Of a stretch of 15,961 nucleotides of DNA, positions 1-7,338 are shown in pieces. The notes beneath the pieces were generated by a model, which worked only from the letters and a program-made list of their open reading frames with translations, ran no database searches and had not been told where the DNA came from. Position 1 is the stretch's first letter. Each line of letters begins with the position of its first letter. The DNA is from Candidatus Cloacimonadota bacterium (GTDB lineage Bacteria > Cloacimonadota > Cloacimonadia > JGIOTU-2): positions 1 to 15,961 of the forward strand of contig JAGHCS010000238.1 of assembly GCA_021160355.1 (NCBI GenBank). Direction: 5' to 3'. Position numbers and translations under genes: made by a program.

Positions 1-22
1 ATTATAAGTATTTGGAGATACA

Positions 23-1219
23 ATGAGCACAATACTTTCTCACCGTGCACGAGCGATCAAACCCTCCCCCACACTGACAGTTTCTGCCCTTGCCAAAAAG
101 ATGAAAGCAGATGGCCACGATGTCATAAATTTCGGGGTAGGAGAGCCGGATTTCAATACTCCAGAATATATTAAGGATGCTGCCAAAAAAGCGATAGAGA
201 ATAATTTCACCCGTTATACTGTTGCTGCCGGTATTATCGAACTACGTGAAGCAATTGTAGAGAAATTCAAAAAGGATAATGGTCTTGACTACACTGCCGA
301 TCAAATCTTCGTCTCTCCCGGCGCGAAAGCATCGATCATTCACATTCTCATGGCAATATGTGATCTCCGCGATGAAGTACTTATCCCCTCTCCTTATTGG
401 GTAAGCTACACATCACAAGTAGAAATGGTTGACGGACATCCCATCCTGCTTCCCACGAATATGAGTACAAATTTCAAGATCACTGCACGGCAGCTCGATG
501 ATGCACTTAACTCTCTCGGTAATCCGAAAGCACTTATTTTGAACTCCCCGAATAATCCTACAGGAAGTGTGTATTCCAAAGAAGAACTGCTTGGCATTGC
601 TGAAGTTTGTGTGAAGCATGACATTTTTATTATTTCTGATGAGATATATGAGAAACTCATTTATGATGGAGAAGAGCACGTGTCCATTGCATCGCTTTCC
701 CCTGAAGCAAAGGATCTCACTATCGTGATAAACGGCGTTTCCAAAGCTTATGCAATGACCGGCTGGCGTCTTGGATATGCTGCTGGTCCAATGGAAGTCA
801 TCAAATATGCAAGCCGAATTCAAAGCCACACTACCTCAAATGTAAATTCTATAACACAGAAAGCTGCTATCGTTGCTCTCACAGAAGATGACGGAAGCAT
901 TGAAAAGATGCGGCAGGAGTTCGAGAAACGCAGGAATTATCTAGTTAAGGAACTGAACAACATTCCTAATGTGAAGTGCACGCTCCCAAAAGGTGCATTT
1001 TATGCCATTCCCGACATTTCGTATTATTTACAAAATAATAAAAATAATATCAACTCTTCGGCAGATCTCTGCACCTACATTTTAAAGAATTTTTTTGTCG
1101 CAATCGTTCCCGGCTCTGCATTTGGAGCAAATAACTATGTCCGATTTTCCTATGCAAATTCCATGGAGAATATTGAAAAGGGACTGCAGCATTTTGCTGA
1201 AGGACTAAAGAATATTTAA
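23..1219 (+). CDS. Class I (aspartate-type) PLP aminotransferase
   Basis: This 398-aa protein is a full-length fold-type I aminotransferase, most like the aspartate/prephenate aminotransferases of subgroup Ib. It would move an amino group between aspartate (or a related amino acid) and 2-oxoglutarate in the cytoplasm. Visible landmarks are the N-terminal FGVGEPDFNTP motif (37-47), NSPNNPTG (174-181), SDEIYE with the PLP-ring aspartate D206, the Schiff-base lysine K241 in SKAYAMTGWRLGY, and the substrate-carboxylate arginine R374 in NYVRFSYA. There is no signal peptide. The start is supported by GGAGA at 14-18, just upstream of the ATG. It is the first complete gene of a five-gene same-strand run, and the next gene begins 4 nt after its stop. 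Family assignment is very secure. The exact substrate (aspartate, prephenate, or another amino acid) cannot be fixed from sequence alone, so no symbol is given. Confidence 0.95.
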   Translation: MSTILSHRARAIKPSPTLTVSALAKKMKADGHDVINFGVGEPDFNTPEYIKDAAKKAIENNFTRYTVAAGIIELREAIVEKFKKDNGLDYTADQIFVSPGAKASIIHILMAICDLRDEVLIPSPYWVSYTSQVEMVDGHPILLPTNMSTNFKITARQLDDALNSLGNPKALILNSPNNPTGSVYSKEELLGIAEVCVKHDIFIISDEIYEKLIYDGEEHVSIASLSPEAKDLTIVINGVSKAYAMTGWRLGYAAGPMEVIKYASRIQSHTTSNVNSITQKAAIVALTEDDGSIEKMRQEFEKRRNYLVKELNNIPNVKCTLPKGAFYAIPDISYYLQNNKNNINSSADLCTYILKNFFVAIVPGSAFGANNYVRFSYANSMENIEKGLQHFAEGLKNI

Positions 1220-1223
1220 CAAC

Positions 1224-1442
1224 ATGTCTTTTTTCACTGATGAATGGAAAAAACGGAGATATTATCGAAATAAGGACGTCACCTCGATATGGAAACTCAT
1301 TATTAGAATCATACTGTTGATTTTGCTGATTCTGCTTGTTCGTTTTTTTTCTACAGGAGGAGTTTCAAAATTTTGGGACTACATTCTTCATGATAAGAAC
1401 CAACCTGCCACAGTGATAATTGAAGAAACGGATACAGAATAA
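1224..1442 (+). CDS. Small single-span membrane protein, unknown function
   Basis: I do not recognise a family for this 72-aa protein. It has a basic N-terminal segment (KKRRYYRNK, about 9-17), one strongly hydrophobic helix (about 23-43, rich in Ile and Leu), then a polar, finally acidic tail (IIEETDTE at the end). The positive-inside rule predicts the N-terminus in the cytoplasm and the C-terminal ~29 residues in the periplasm. It starts 4 nt after the aminotransferase stop, and its stop overlaps the next start by one base (TAATG at 1440-1444). That packing argues it is a real, translated gene and not a chance ORF. No clear Shine-Dalgarno precedes it, so translation is probably coupled to the upstream gene. 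It could be a small inner-membrane accessory or a lineage-specific protein; function is unknown. Confidence 0.72.
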   Translation: MSFFTDEWKKRRYYRNKDVTSIWKLIIRIILLILLILLVRFFSTGGVSKFWDYILHDKNQPATVIIEETDTE

Positions 1443-2344
1443 TGAGTTTACTTGTCGTTGGTTCCATAGCTCTTGATAGCATTGAAAATCATCACGGGAG
1501 TGTGCATGATGTACTAGGTGGTTCTGCGATATATGCGTCAGTTTCTGCCAGTTTTCTCTATGATAATGTGTCGATCATCGGTGTGGTGGGAAAAGATTTC
1601 CCGAAAGAGCATGTCAAACTCCTGGAGAAACACAGGGTGAATACATCGGCTTTGCAGTTTGCAGATGGACAGACTTTTCGTTGGAGAGGACGTTACAAGA
1701 ATCTCAATCAAGCGATCACACTGGAAACCCACTTAAATGTTTTTGAGAAATTCAATCCGGTAATTCCTGAAGAACTACGGAATTCCCCATTCATATTGCT
1801 CGGAAATATCGATCCTGAAATACAGCTTAATGTCATATCTCAGATGCAAAAGCCAAAAATAATTGCTGCCGATACCATGAACTACTGGATCATAAAAAAG
1901 CTCGATGCACTGATGAATATGCTTCAGCATATTGATATTCTTTTTATTAATGATGAGGAGATACGTTTACTTACACAGGAGCACTATTTGTATGATGCTT
2001 CTCAAAAAATACTCTCATACGGACCAAAGATCGTGGTTGTTAAAAAGGGAGAACATGACGTGATGGTCGTTAAAAAGAATTTTTATTTCTTTGCTCCGGG
2101 ATATCCACTCAAAAAAGTTCTGGATACAACTGGTGCAGGAGATTGCTTCTCCGGTGGCTTCATGGGTTATCTCGCATCTCATAATAAACTTACTGATAAA
2201 ACTCTGAAGCAAGCAGCCATTATGGGAACGATCACTTCGGCATTTAATGTTGAAGGTTTCAGTTTGGATGCACTCACCGAGCTTTCAAAAGAAAAAATAG
2301 AGTCCCGTTTTAACAAACTCAAAAAATATACCCAGTTTGAATAA
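1442..2344 (+). CDS. PfkB-family (ribokinase-like) sugar/nucleoside kinase
   Basis: This 300-aa cytoplasmic protein has the ribokinase/PfkB fold and would phosphorylate a sugar or nucleoside using ATP. The N-terminal strand VVGSIALDSI carries the substrate-binding aspartate D12. It is followed by the glycine pair in VLGGSAIYAS (G26-G27). The C-terminal signature DTTGAGDCFSGGF begins at D228 and contains the anion hole and the catalytic base D234. The usual KxGxxG element is present as KKGEHDV (201-207), lacking the last glycine. The length is normal for the family. Its start codon shares one base with the previous stop, and its own stop overlaps the purM start in the same way, so it is firmly embedded in the operon. 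The substrate cannot be read from sequence. The purM neighbour makes a nucleoside or ribose-linked substrate attractive, but that is inference. Confidence 0.9.
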   Translation: MSLLVVGSIALDSIENHHGSVHDVLGGSAIYASVSASFLYDNVSIIGVVGKDFPKEHVKLLEKHRVNTSALQFADGQTFRWRGRYKNLNQAITLETHLNVFEKFNPVIPEELRNSPFILLGNIDPEIQLNVISQMQKPKIIAADTMNYWIIKKLDALMNMLQHIDILFINDEEIRLLTQEHYLYDASQKILSYGPKIVVVKKGEHDVMVVKKNFYFFAPGYPLKKVLDTTGAGDCFSGGFMGYLASHNKLTDKTLKQAAIMGTITSAFNVEGFSLDALTELSKEKIESRFNKLKKYTQFE

Positions 2345-3363
2345 TGAAAGATAAAATGGATTATAAGAAAGCTGGAGTTGACATCACTGCGGGTGAAAAA
2401 GCTGTAGGATTGATAAAACCGCTCGCAAAAAACACTTTCTCCAAAAATGTTCTCACAGATATAGGTTCCTTCGGTTCACTCTTTAAACTTGATGTGTCAA
2501 AATGGAAACAACCGGTTCTGGTTTCAAGCACGGACAGTGTCGGCTCAAAAGTGCAGGTTGCTAATCTTGCACAAAAATGGAACACTGTTGGGCAGGACAT
2601 TGTAAATCACTGTGTAAATGATATCCTGACACAGGGAGCATATCCACTTTTCTTTCTTGATTATATAGGAATAGGAAAAGTTGTCCCTCAGCATGTAGAA
2701 GAAATTGTGAAAGGACTTTCTCTTGCGTGCAGGGAAAATGACTGCGCTCTTATCGGTGGAGAGCTTGCAGAAATTCCATCTCTCTATCAGAAGGATGATT
2801 TTGATCTGGTCGGCACTATTATCGGATGTGTTGATAATGAGAATGTGATCTCGGGTAAAAAAATTTTAGAAGATGATGTGCTACTTGGATTTTCATCGAC
2901 CGGTCTTCACACGAATGGCTACACTCTGGCTCGAAAGATCGTATTTGATATACTTAAACTTAGATTGGATTCTTATATAATTGAATTAGGAAAAACGGTT
3001 GCAGAGGCACTTCTCGCTGTGCACAAATCATATTATCCTATCCTTAAGCCCTTTATTGACCAGCATATTATTAAAGGACTCGCCCATATCACTGGTGGAG
3101 GTATTCCTGGAAATCTTAAGCGAATTATTCCTGAAGGAATGTCTGCAATTGTGACAAAAGAATCGTGGGAAGTTCCTCCCCTCTTCCATTTCCTTCAGCA
3201 TGGGGGACAGGTTGATGAAGACGAGATGTACCGTGCGTTCAATATGGGAATCGGAATGATCGCTGTAGTGAGTGAAACAGATGCAAACATAATTCTTGAG
3301 CACACCGATGCATATATTATCGGCACCATCATAAAAGGTGAAGAGAAAGTCGTACTTAAATAA
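2344..3363 (+). CDS. purM: Phosphoribosylformylglycinamidine cyclo-ligase (AIR synthase)
   Basis: PurM closes the imidazole ring in de novo purine synthesis, converting FGAM plus ATP to aminoimidazole ribotide (AIR) in the cytoplasm. The 339-aa protein has the family's usual length and motif order: YKKAGVDITAGEKAV near the N-terminus, TDSVGSK (63-69, TDGVGTK in many homologues), CVNDILTQGAYPLFFLDY (90-107), GGELAEIP (138-145, usually GGETAEMP), TGLHTNGY (186-193) and ITGGGIPGNL (249-258). No domain is missing. The start overlaps the upstream kinase stop (TAATG) and has no Shine-Dalgarno of its own, so translation is probably coupled. An in-frame ATG four codons later is an alternative start. 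No other purine gene is present in the window. The G-to-S and T-to-S changes in the first motif are mild deviations and do not suggest loss of function. Confidence 0.95.
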   Translation: MKDKMDYKKAGVDITAGEKAVGLIKPLAKNTFSKNVLTDIGSFGSLFKLDVSKWKQPVLVSSTDSVGSKVQVANLAQKWNTVGQDIVNHCVNDILTQGAYPLFFLDYIGIGKVVPQHVEEIVKGLSLACRENDCALIGGELAEIPSLYQKDDFDLVGTIIGCVDNENVISGKKILEDDVLLGFSSTGLHTNGYTLARKIVFDILKLRLDSYIIELGKTVAEALLAVHKSYYPILKPFIDQHIIKGLAHITGGGIPGNLKRIIPEGMSAIVTKESWEVPPLFHFLQHGGQVDEDEMYRAFNMGIGMIAVVSETDANIILEHTDAYIIGTIIKGEEKVVLK

Positions 3364-4173
3364 ATGAGCGAAACCTGGCGTTTTATTAATTCTGGAAAAC
3401 TCAAGCCACATGAAAATATGGCTATGGACGAAGCAATCTTATTTGGAATTATCAATAAAAATGCCCCTCCTGCAATTCGTGTGTATGATTGGGATCCGCC
3501 AACAGTTTCCTTTGGATTTCATCAAAAAATAAAAGAACATATTTTGCCGAGTAAAGTTAAAGAGTATGGTTTTGGACTCGTGCGCAGACCAACAGGCGGC
3601 AGGGCGGTGCTTCATTATGATGAGGTTACGTATGCTGTTATATCCAGAACTGATGGAATTCTTAAGGGCTCTGTTCTGGAATCCTATCAAAAAATAGGTA
3701 AAGTACTGCTTGCCACACTTCATGAGATCGGCATTGATGCAACAATGCAGAACAGTATGCCTTCTGAAAAAGAGCAGAGAACGTGGGTGAATCCTTGCTT
3801 TACAAGCGCATCAAAATATGAAATAAATTTTAATGGAAAAAAGATAATCGGAAGCGCGCAGATCCGCAAAGGAAATGCCCTGCTTCAGCATGGGTCGATC
3901 CTGCTTAATCATAATCAGGAGCTGATGGCAGAACTCATGCCAACAAATAATGATAAAGAAAAAAAAACGATAAAAAAATTATTATCAAAGAAAACGATTG
4001 CAATTAATGATATCATAAAAGAATCCATCGAATTCAATGCTTTTGTAAAAATTCTTAGGAATAATTTTAAAAAATATTTTAGAATATCTTTCTCTAAAAA
4101 TCAGGAATTGTCGGAATACGAGAAAGAGTTGTATGAAGGTTTCAAAAATAAGTATAACATCAATGAAATATAA
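3364..4173 (+). CDS. Lipoate/octanoate protein transferase family, LipM-like
   Basis: This 269-aa protein belongs to the BPL/LplA/LipB family, which attaches octanoyl or lipoyl groups to the lysine of GcvH or 2-oxoacid dehydrogenase E2 domains. The family motif RRPTGGRAVLHYDEVTYA (74-91) is intact. The segment NPCFTSASKYEI (143-154) is followed by GKKIIGSAQIRKGNALLQHG (158-177). K160 aligns by motif with the conserved catalytic lysine (K in KIxGSA). C145 sits where LipM/LipL-type octanoyltransferases carry their acyl-accepting cysteine, which LplA ligases lack. I therefore favour an octanoyltransferase (LipM-like) over an ATP-dependent lipoate ligase. The N-terminus (WRFINSG, NMAMDEAIL) also fits that group. 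It begins immediately after the purM stop (TAAATG) and is the last gene of the operon. The C-terminal ~70 residues are Lys/Asn/Ile-rich and diverged. Family is certain; subtype is likely. Confidence 0.85.
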   Translation: MSETWRFINSGKLKPHENMAMDEAILFGIINKNAPPAIRVYDWDPPTVSFGFHQKIKEHILPSKVKEYGFGLVRRPTGGRAVLHYDEVTYAVISRTDGILKGSVLESYQKIGKVLLATLHEIGIDATMQNSMPSEKEQRTWVNPCFTSASKYEINFNGKKIIGSAQIRKGNALLQHGSILLNHNQELMAELMPTNNDKEKKTIKKLLSKKTIAINDIIKESIEFNAFVKILRNNFKKYFRISFSKNQELSEYEKELYEGFKNKYNINEI

Positions 4174-4176
4174 TGC

Positions 4177-4209
4177 TTTGTTGATGTAAAAAAAGTTGAC
4201 ATATGTTTC
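4177..4209 (+). promoter_or_regulatory. Putative promoter of the TonB/PorV operon
   Basis: This 100-nt gap separates two tightly packed operons, so a promoter is expected here. Two readings are possible. A Bacteroidetes-style reading gives TTTG (4177-4180), 21 nt, then TATGTTTC (4202-4209), which matches the -33 TTTG / -7 TAnnTTTG pattern except for the last base. A sigma70-style reading gives a perfect TTGACA (4196-4201) with only a poor -10 about 17 nt later (GAAATT around 4219-4224). They overlap and cannot both be right. Either places transcription start upstream of the inverted repeat at 4233-4249. This is a motif match only. Confidence 0.35.
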
Positions 4210-4232
4210 AACACACTTGAAATTAGCCCCGT

Positions 4233-4249
4233 GTCTTAGTACCTAAGAC
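4233..4249. promoter_or_regulatory. Perfect inverted repeat, putative operator or 5'-UTR hairpin
   Basis: GTCTTAG-TAC-CTAAGAC has perfect 7-bp arms around a 3-nt centre. It lies between the promoter-like elements and the receptor's Shine-Dalgarno (4262-4268). As DNA it is the right size for a dimeric repressor site. As RNA it could form a small stem near the 5' end of the operon transcript. It is followed by CAATTTTTC, so a weak terminator for the upstream operon is a less likely alternative, since the stem is not GC-rich and the T-run is separated from it by two A residues. Confidence 0.45.
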
Positions 4250-4261
4250 CAATTTTTCATG

Positions 4262-4268
4262 AAGGGAG
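4262..4268 (+). promoter_or_regulatory. Shine-Dalgarno fixing the receptor start at 4274
   Basis: AAGGGAG lies 5 nt before the ATG at 4274. An upstream in-frame ATG at 4259 would place this Shine-Dalgarno inside the coding region and put five extra residues before a signal peptide that otherwise starts as MKRYVFAF. The 4274 start is preferred. Confidence 0.7.
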
Positions 4269-4273
4269 AAGCT

Positions 4274-7200
4274 ATGAAAAGGTACGTATTTGCTTTTATA
4301 TTTGTTGTGCTTTTTCTCCTGGTAGGCGTGCTCAACGCAGGTACCACTGGTAAACTTGCGGGCCGTGTTACCGATATTAATACAGGAGAACCCGTTATTG
4401 GTGCAAATGTAATCATTATTGAAAAACAGATGGGTGCATCCACGGACGACAAAGGTCGTTTCATGGTTATCAACATTCCTCCTGGCACCTATGAAGTGAA
4501 AGCTTTCCGAATGGGATATCAGGCAGTCACTATCACAAATGTTAAAATCAATCTTGATTTGACCACAACCCTGAACTTTGAACTCAAAAGCACTGATACC
4601 CAGATCGAAGGTATCACCGTGCGCGCTGAGCAGAAGCTTGTCGAAAAGGACATTACCGGTTCAGAGAAGATTATTACAGCTGAAGACATTAAACAAATGC
4701 CGGTACAATCCATTCAGGAAATTGTTGCTGTAACTGCAGGCGCAGTCGGAACTGGAGAAAATCTCCATATCAGAGGTGGCCGTGCAAACGAGGTTGTGTA
4801 TACTGTTGACGGTATGTCCGTTTCAAATCCTGTTGATAATGGATTCGGAATGCAGCTCGATATGGACGCTGTAGGAGATATGTCTGTTCAAACAGGTGGT
4901 TTTACTGCAGAATTCGGCAACGCCCAGTCGGCTATCATTAACCTTGTTACCAAATCAGGTGGTCCTGAATACTCAGGAAAATTTGAGTTGAGTTCCGACC
5001 ACATTTTTGATGAAGGAAACAATGAAGACGGCATTAAATTCGCTTTTGGCGGACCAATTATTCCTGCAGGTTCACAGCATCAAAGAGATAAGCTTACTTT
5101 TTATCTGAACACAACCGGTGCTTGGACAGATGGACGTTACAAAGATTACTATGCCCTCGAGGAAGATAATCCTTTATACGATCCATTGGGACAATTGTCT
5201 TATTTCGGCTTTGGTGATTCATTACATTACGTCAACCAAATCAATTCTCTTACAGAAGGCAGAGACAAGGTTTGGCTCTTTGATGTTGGTGATAGATACG
5301 TTAACAACTACCAGGTAAACCTGAAAACAAAATTCCAGGTCAGTCCTACTGTTAAATTGACTGCTGCAGTTCGTGGTGACAGAGAGACCAATCTTCCTTT
5401 CAGTTACTTAAATAGATTGTCCCTTCGCTACATGAACCACTGGGTTACCGAGCATAACCAGTTGGCGTTAACATGGGATCACACTCTCTCTCCAAAAATG
5501 TTCTACACTGTCCGCACAAGCCGCTTTGAGACAAATATTGATCTTAACTCCGGTGTGGGCAGAGATTGGTATTTCGAGGGAGGAAATGTTGACTGGAATA
5601 ATCCCACGTGGATTGAGAATCCTCTCGCTAATAATTTCGGTGTACACATTCCTGGCGCACAGGAGAATCAAGTTGTGGAATATTTTGATCAATACCATAA
5701 CACACAACCAATTCCCTTTTTCGCTAATCCTGGAACTCATGCCGGTAATTTCTGGAAAGATCAAACCATTACATATACATTACGAAGTGATTTCACTTAT
5801 CAAATAAACGAAATACATCAAGCTAAAACAGGTCTTGAAATTATGTATAACCAAATTTATAAAGACCGTTTAACAAATCCATGGGAAATTGACGATGCTA
5901 AGCGACTACCAAATTATCTTATAGGTAAAGATGTTGATACAACAGGCATGCATATACCAGTCGATTCTCTTTCGTATTATGGTTATCTTGGTTGGGGTGG
6001 CAAAATATATACCGCAGAAGATTTCCAGGATGGCATTCATTTTGCAGGTGGCACAATCGACGGTTATAAAGCATATCCATGGCAGGGTGCTTTCTATCTC
6101 CAGGATAAAATGGAATGGGAAGGCATGATCGTTAATGCCGGTATGCGTTTCGACTTCTGGTATCTTGGAGATAAATACCAGGTGAAAAGCGATACAACTG
6201 GTGAATATATCAATGCAAAATGGGATGAAGTAGCATATATCGTTGATGACGGTAGCGGTGGATTTATAACCAAAACAGAAGATGTTAAGAAATTCCAGAT
6301 CATGGTCAGCCCCCGTCTGGGTGTGTCTCATCCTATCACAGAAAAAGACGTGCTTCACTTTGCCTATAACTATCAATCTCAGCTTCCGCCAATGCAGTAT
6401 GTGTTCACGAGTGCAACTCCCGAAGCTGGACAAGTCGGCACAAATGTTGGTAATCCAAACCTTAAACCCGAAACAACTATTACATATGAAGTTGGTGTCG
6501 AGCATCAGATGGGTGAAGATTATCTCCTTGATGTAACACTTTTCTATAAAAATATTTATAACCTTGTCAGTATTCTCGATAATGATTACTCACTCTTGCC
6601 AGATAGCATTGCTCAGGCAGGACGACAATACTGGCTCTATATTTCTGAAGACTATGGCAGCGCTCGTGGTGTAGAGCTAACTCTAAGAAAACGCTTCAGC
6701 AATTTCTGGGGTGGTACTGTTGGTTATACATACTCTTGGGCAAACGGACGTAATTCCGGCGCTCATGAAGCACGTGACAACCTGCGGGAATTCCCTCTTA
6801 CTTGGGATATTCGTCATAATGCATCGGTGAATGTAGATTTCCGAATCCCTGAAGACGAAGAATTTTATCTTCTCGGTTTAAAAATGCCCGATAAATTCTA
6901 TGCAAGTTTACTTTGGAGAATCCAATCTGGCGCTCCTTACACTCCCATTACACCTGACCCTGACAGTAATGTCCAATTAGAAACAAATTCAGACAGACTT
7001 CCCTGGACAAATTCCGCAGACCTGAGGGTCAGCAAGTCCTTCAACCTCTTTGGGGATACAAAATTCAGTATCTTCGTTAATGTATCAAATTTATTTAATA
7101 CTCGGAATATCAATTATGTAAACGCCAAAACTGGAAAAACACCAGATAAAGGAACTTTTGAATACTGGGATACCTATGATTTGAATCATGACGGTAAGAT

Positions 7201-7318
7201 AGAAGCAGAAGATGGTGAAGATGTTAGCGGTGCAGCAATATACCTTGCAGGTTTATCTAATCCCAATATATATTCTGTAGGACGCAGAATTTCCTTAGGC
7301 GTAAGATTTGAATGGTAA
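4274..7318 (+). CDS. TonB-dependent outer-membrane receptor with carboxypeptidase-regulatory-like domain
   Basis: This 1014-aa protein is an energised outer-membrane transporter or receptor. Domains in order are: a signal peptide (about 1-22, hydrophobic core VVLFLLVGVL); a carboxypeptidase-regulatory-like beta-sandwich (about 26-105, GRVTDINTGEPVIGANV, STDDKGRF, NIPPGTYEV); a short segment IEGITVRAEQ (111-120) in the position expected for a TonB-interacting box; a plug domain (about 125-230, with HIRGGRANEVVYTVDG and FGNAQSAIINLVTKSGG); then a beta-barrel. The barrel includes NPNLKPETTITYEVGVE, typical of the family, and ends in an aromatic residue (SLGVRFEW). An EF-hand-like loop lies near the end (969-980). 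The substrate is not evident. There is no SusD-like partner nearby, so polysaccharide uptake of the SusCD type is not supported. It heads an operon that also encodes ExbB, ExbD, ExbD and TonB, which presumably power it. Family assignment is secure. Confidence 0.93.
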   Translation: MKRYVFAFIFVVLFLLVGVLNAGTTGKLAGRVTDINTGEPVIGANVIIIEKQMGASTDDKGRFMVINIPPGTYEVKAFRMGYQAVTITNVKINLDLTTTLNFELKSTDTQIEGITVRAEQKLVEKDITGSEKIITAEDIKQMPVQSIQEIVAVTAGAVGTGENLHIRGGRANEVVYTVDGMSVSNPVDNGFGMQLDMDAVGDMSVQTGGFTAEFGNAQSAIINLVTKSGGPEYSGKFELSSDHIFDEGNNEDGIKFAFGGPIIPAGSQHQRDKLTFYLNTTGAWTDGRYKDYYALEEDNPLYDPLGQLSYFGFGDSLHYVNQINSLTEGRDKVWLFDVGDRYVNNYQVNLKTKFQVSPTVKLTAAVRGDRETNLPFSYLNRLSLRYMNHWVTEHNQLALTWDHTLSPKMFYTVRTSRFETNIDLNSGVGRDWYFEGGNVDWNNPTWIENPLANNFGVHIPGAQENQVVEYFDQYHNTQPIPFFANPGTHAGNFWKDQTITYTLRSDFTYQINEIHQAKTGLEIMYNQIYKDRLTNPWEIDDAKRLPNYLIGKDVDTTGMHIPVDSLSYYGYLGWGGKIYTAEDFQDGIHFAGGTIDGYKAYPWQGAFYLQDKMEWEGMIVNAGMRFDFWYLGDKYQVKSDTTGEYINAKWDEVAYIVDDGSGGFITKTEDVKKFQIMVSPRLGVSHPITEKDVLHFAYNYQSQLPPMQYVFTSATPEAGQVGTNVGNPNLKPETTITYEVGVEHQMGEDYLLDVTLFYKNIYNLVSILDNDYSLLPDSIAQAGRQYWLYISEDYGSARGVELTLRKRFSNFWGGTVGYTYSWANGRNSGAHEARDNLREFPLTWDIRHNASVNVDFRIPEDEEFYLLGLKMPDKFYASLLWRIQSGAPYTPITPDPDSNVQLETNSDRLPWTNSADLRVSKSFNLFGDTKFSIFVNVSNLFNTRNINYVNAKTGKTPDKGTFEYWDTYDLNHDGKIEAEDGEDVSGAAIYLAGLSNPNIYSVGRRISLGVRFEW
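7178..7213 (+). other. EF-hand/dockerin-like Ca2+-binding loop in the receptor
   Basis: DLNHDGKIEAED (receptor residues 969-980) has Asp, Asn and Asp at positions 1, 3 and 5, Gly at 6, a hydrophobic residue at 8 and an acidic residue at 12, matching the canonical 12-residue calcium loop. It lies between FSIFVNVSNLFNTRN, a late barrel strand, and the final strand. By topology it should be in the last long extracellular loop. Ca2+ binding is inferred from the motif. Confidence 0.55.
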
Positions 7319-7324
7319 AAATTT

Positions 7325-7330
7325 AGGAGG
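7325..7330 (+). promoter_or_regulatory. Strong Shine-Dalgarno for the GTG start of exbB
   Basis: A perfect AGGAGG sits 8 nt before the GTG at 7339. It decides a non-ATG start that would otherwise be easy to miss. The next in-frame methionine is deep in the protein, past the signal peptide. Confidence 0.85.
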
Positions 7331-7338
7331 ATATACAA

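Noticed and set aside
413..829. 138-codon minus-strand open frame inside the aminotransferase gene
   Set aside because: It overlaps conserved catalytic motifs of the aminotransferase on the other strand and has no recognisable protein features, so it is a shadow frame.
4233..4258. Inverted repeat plus T-run as a rho-independent terminator of the first operon
   Set aside because: The stem is only 7 bp with three GC pairs per arm and a 3-nt loop, and the T-run does not follow directly. An operator or 5' hairpin fits better.
5906..6505. 199-codon open frame on the minus strand inside the receptor gene
   Set aside because: It is antisense to a well-supported receptor frame. Its translation is Cys/Ile/His-rich with no domain, no ribosome-binding site is evident, and no neighbour faces that way.
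4274..7318. SusC of a SusCD polysaccharide utilisation locus
   Set aside because: There is no SusD-like lipoprotein, glycan-degrading enzyme or sensor next to it, and the domain layout is also common to non-Sus receptors.
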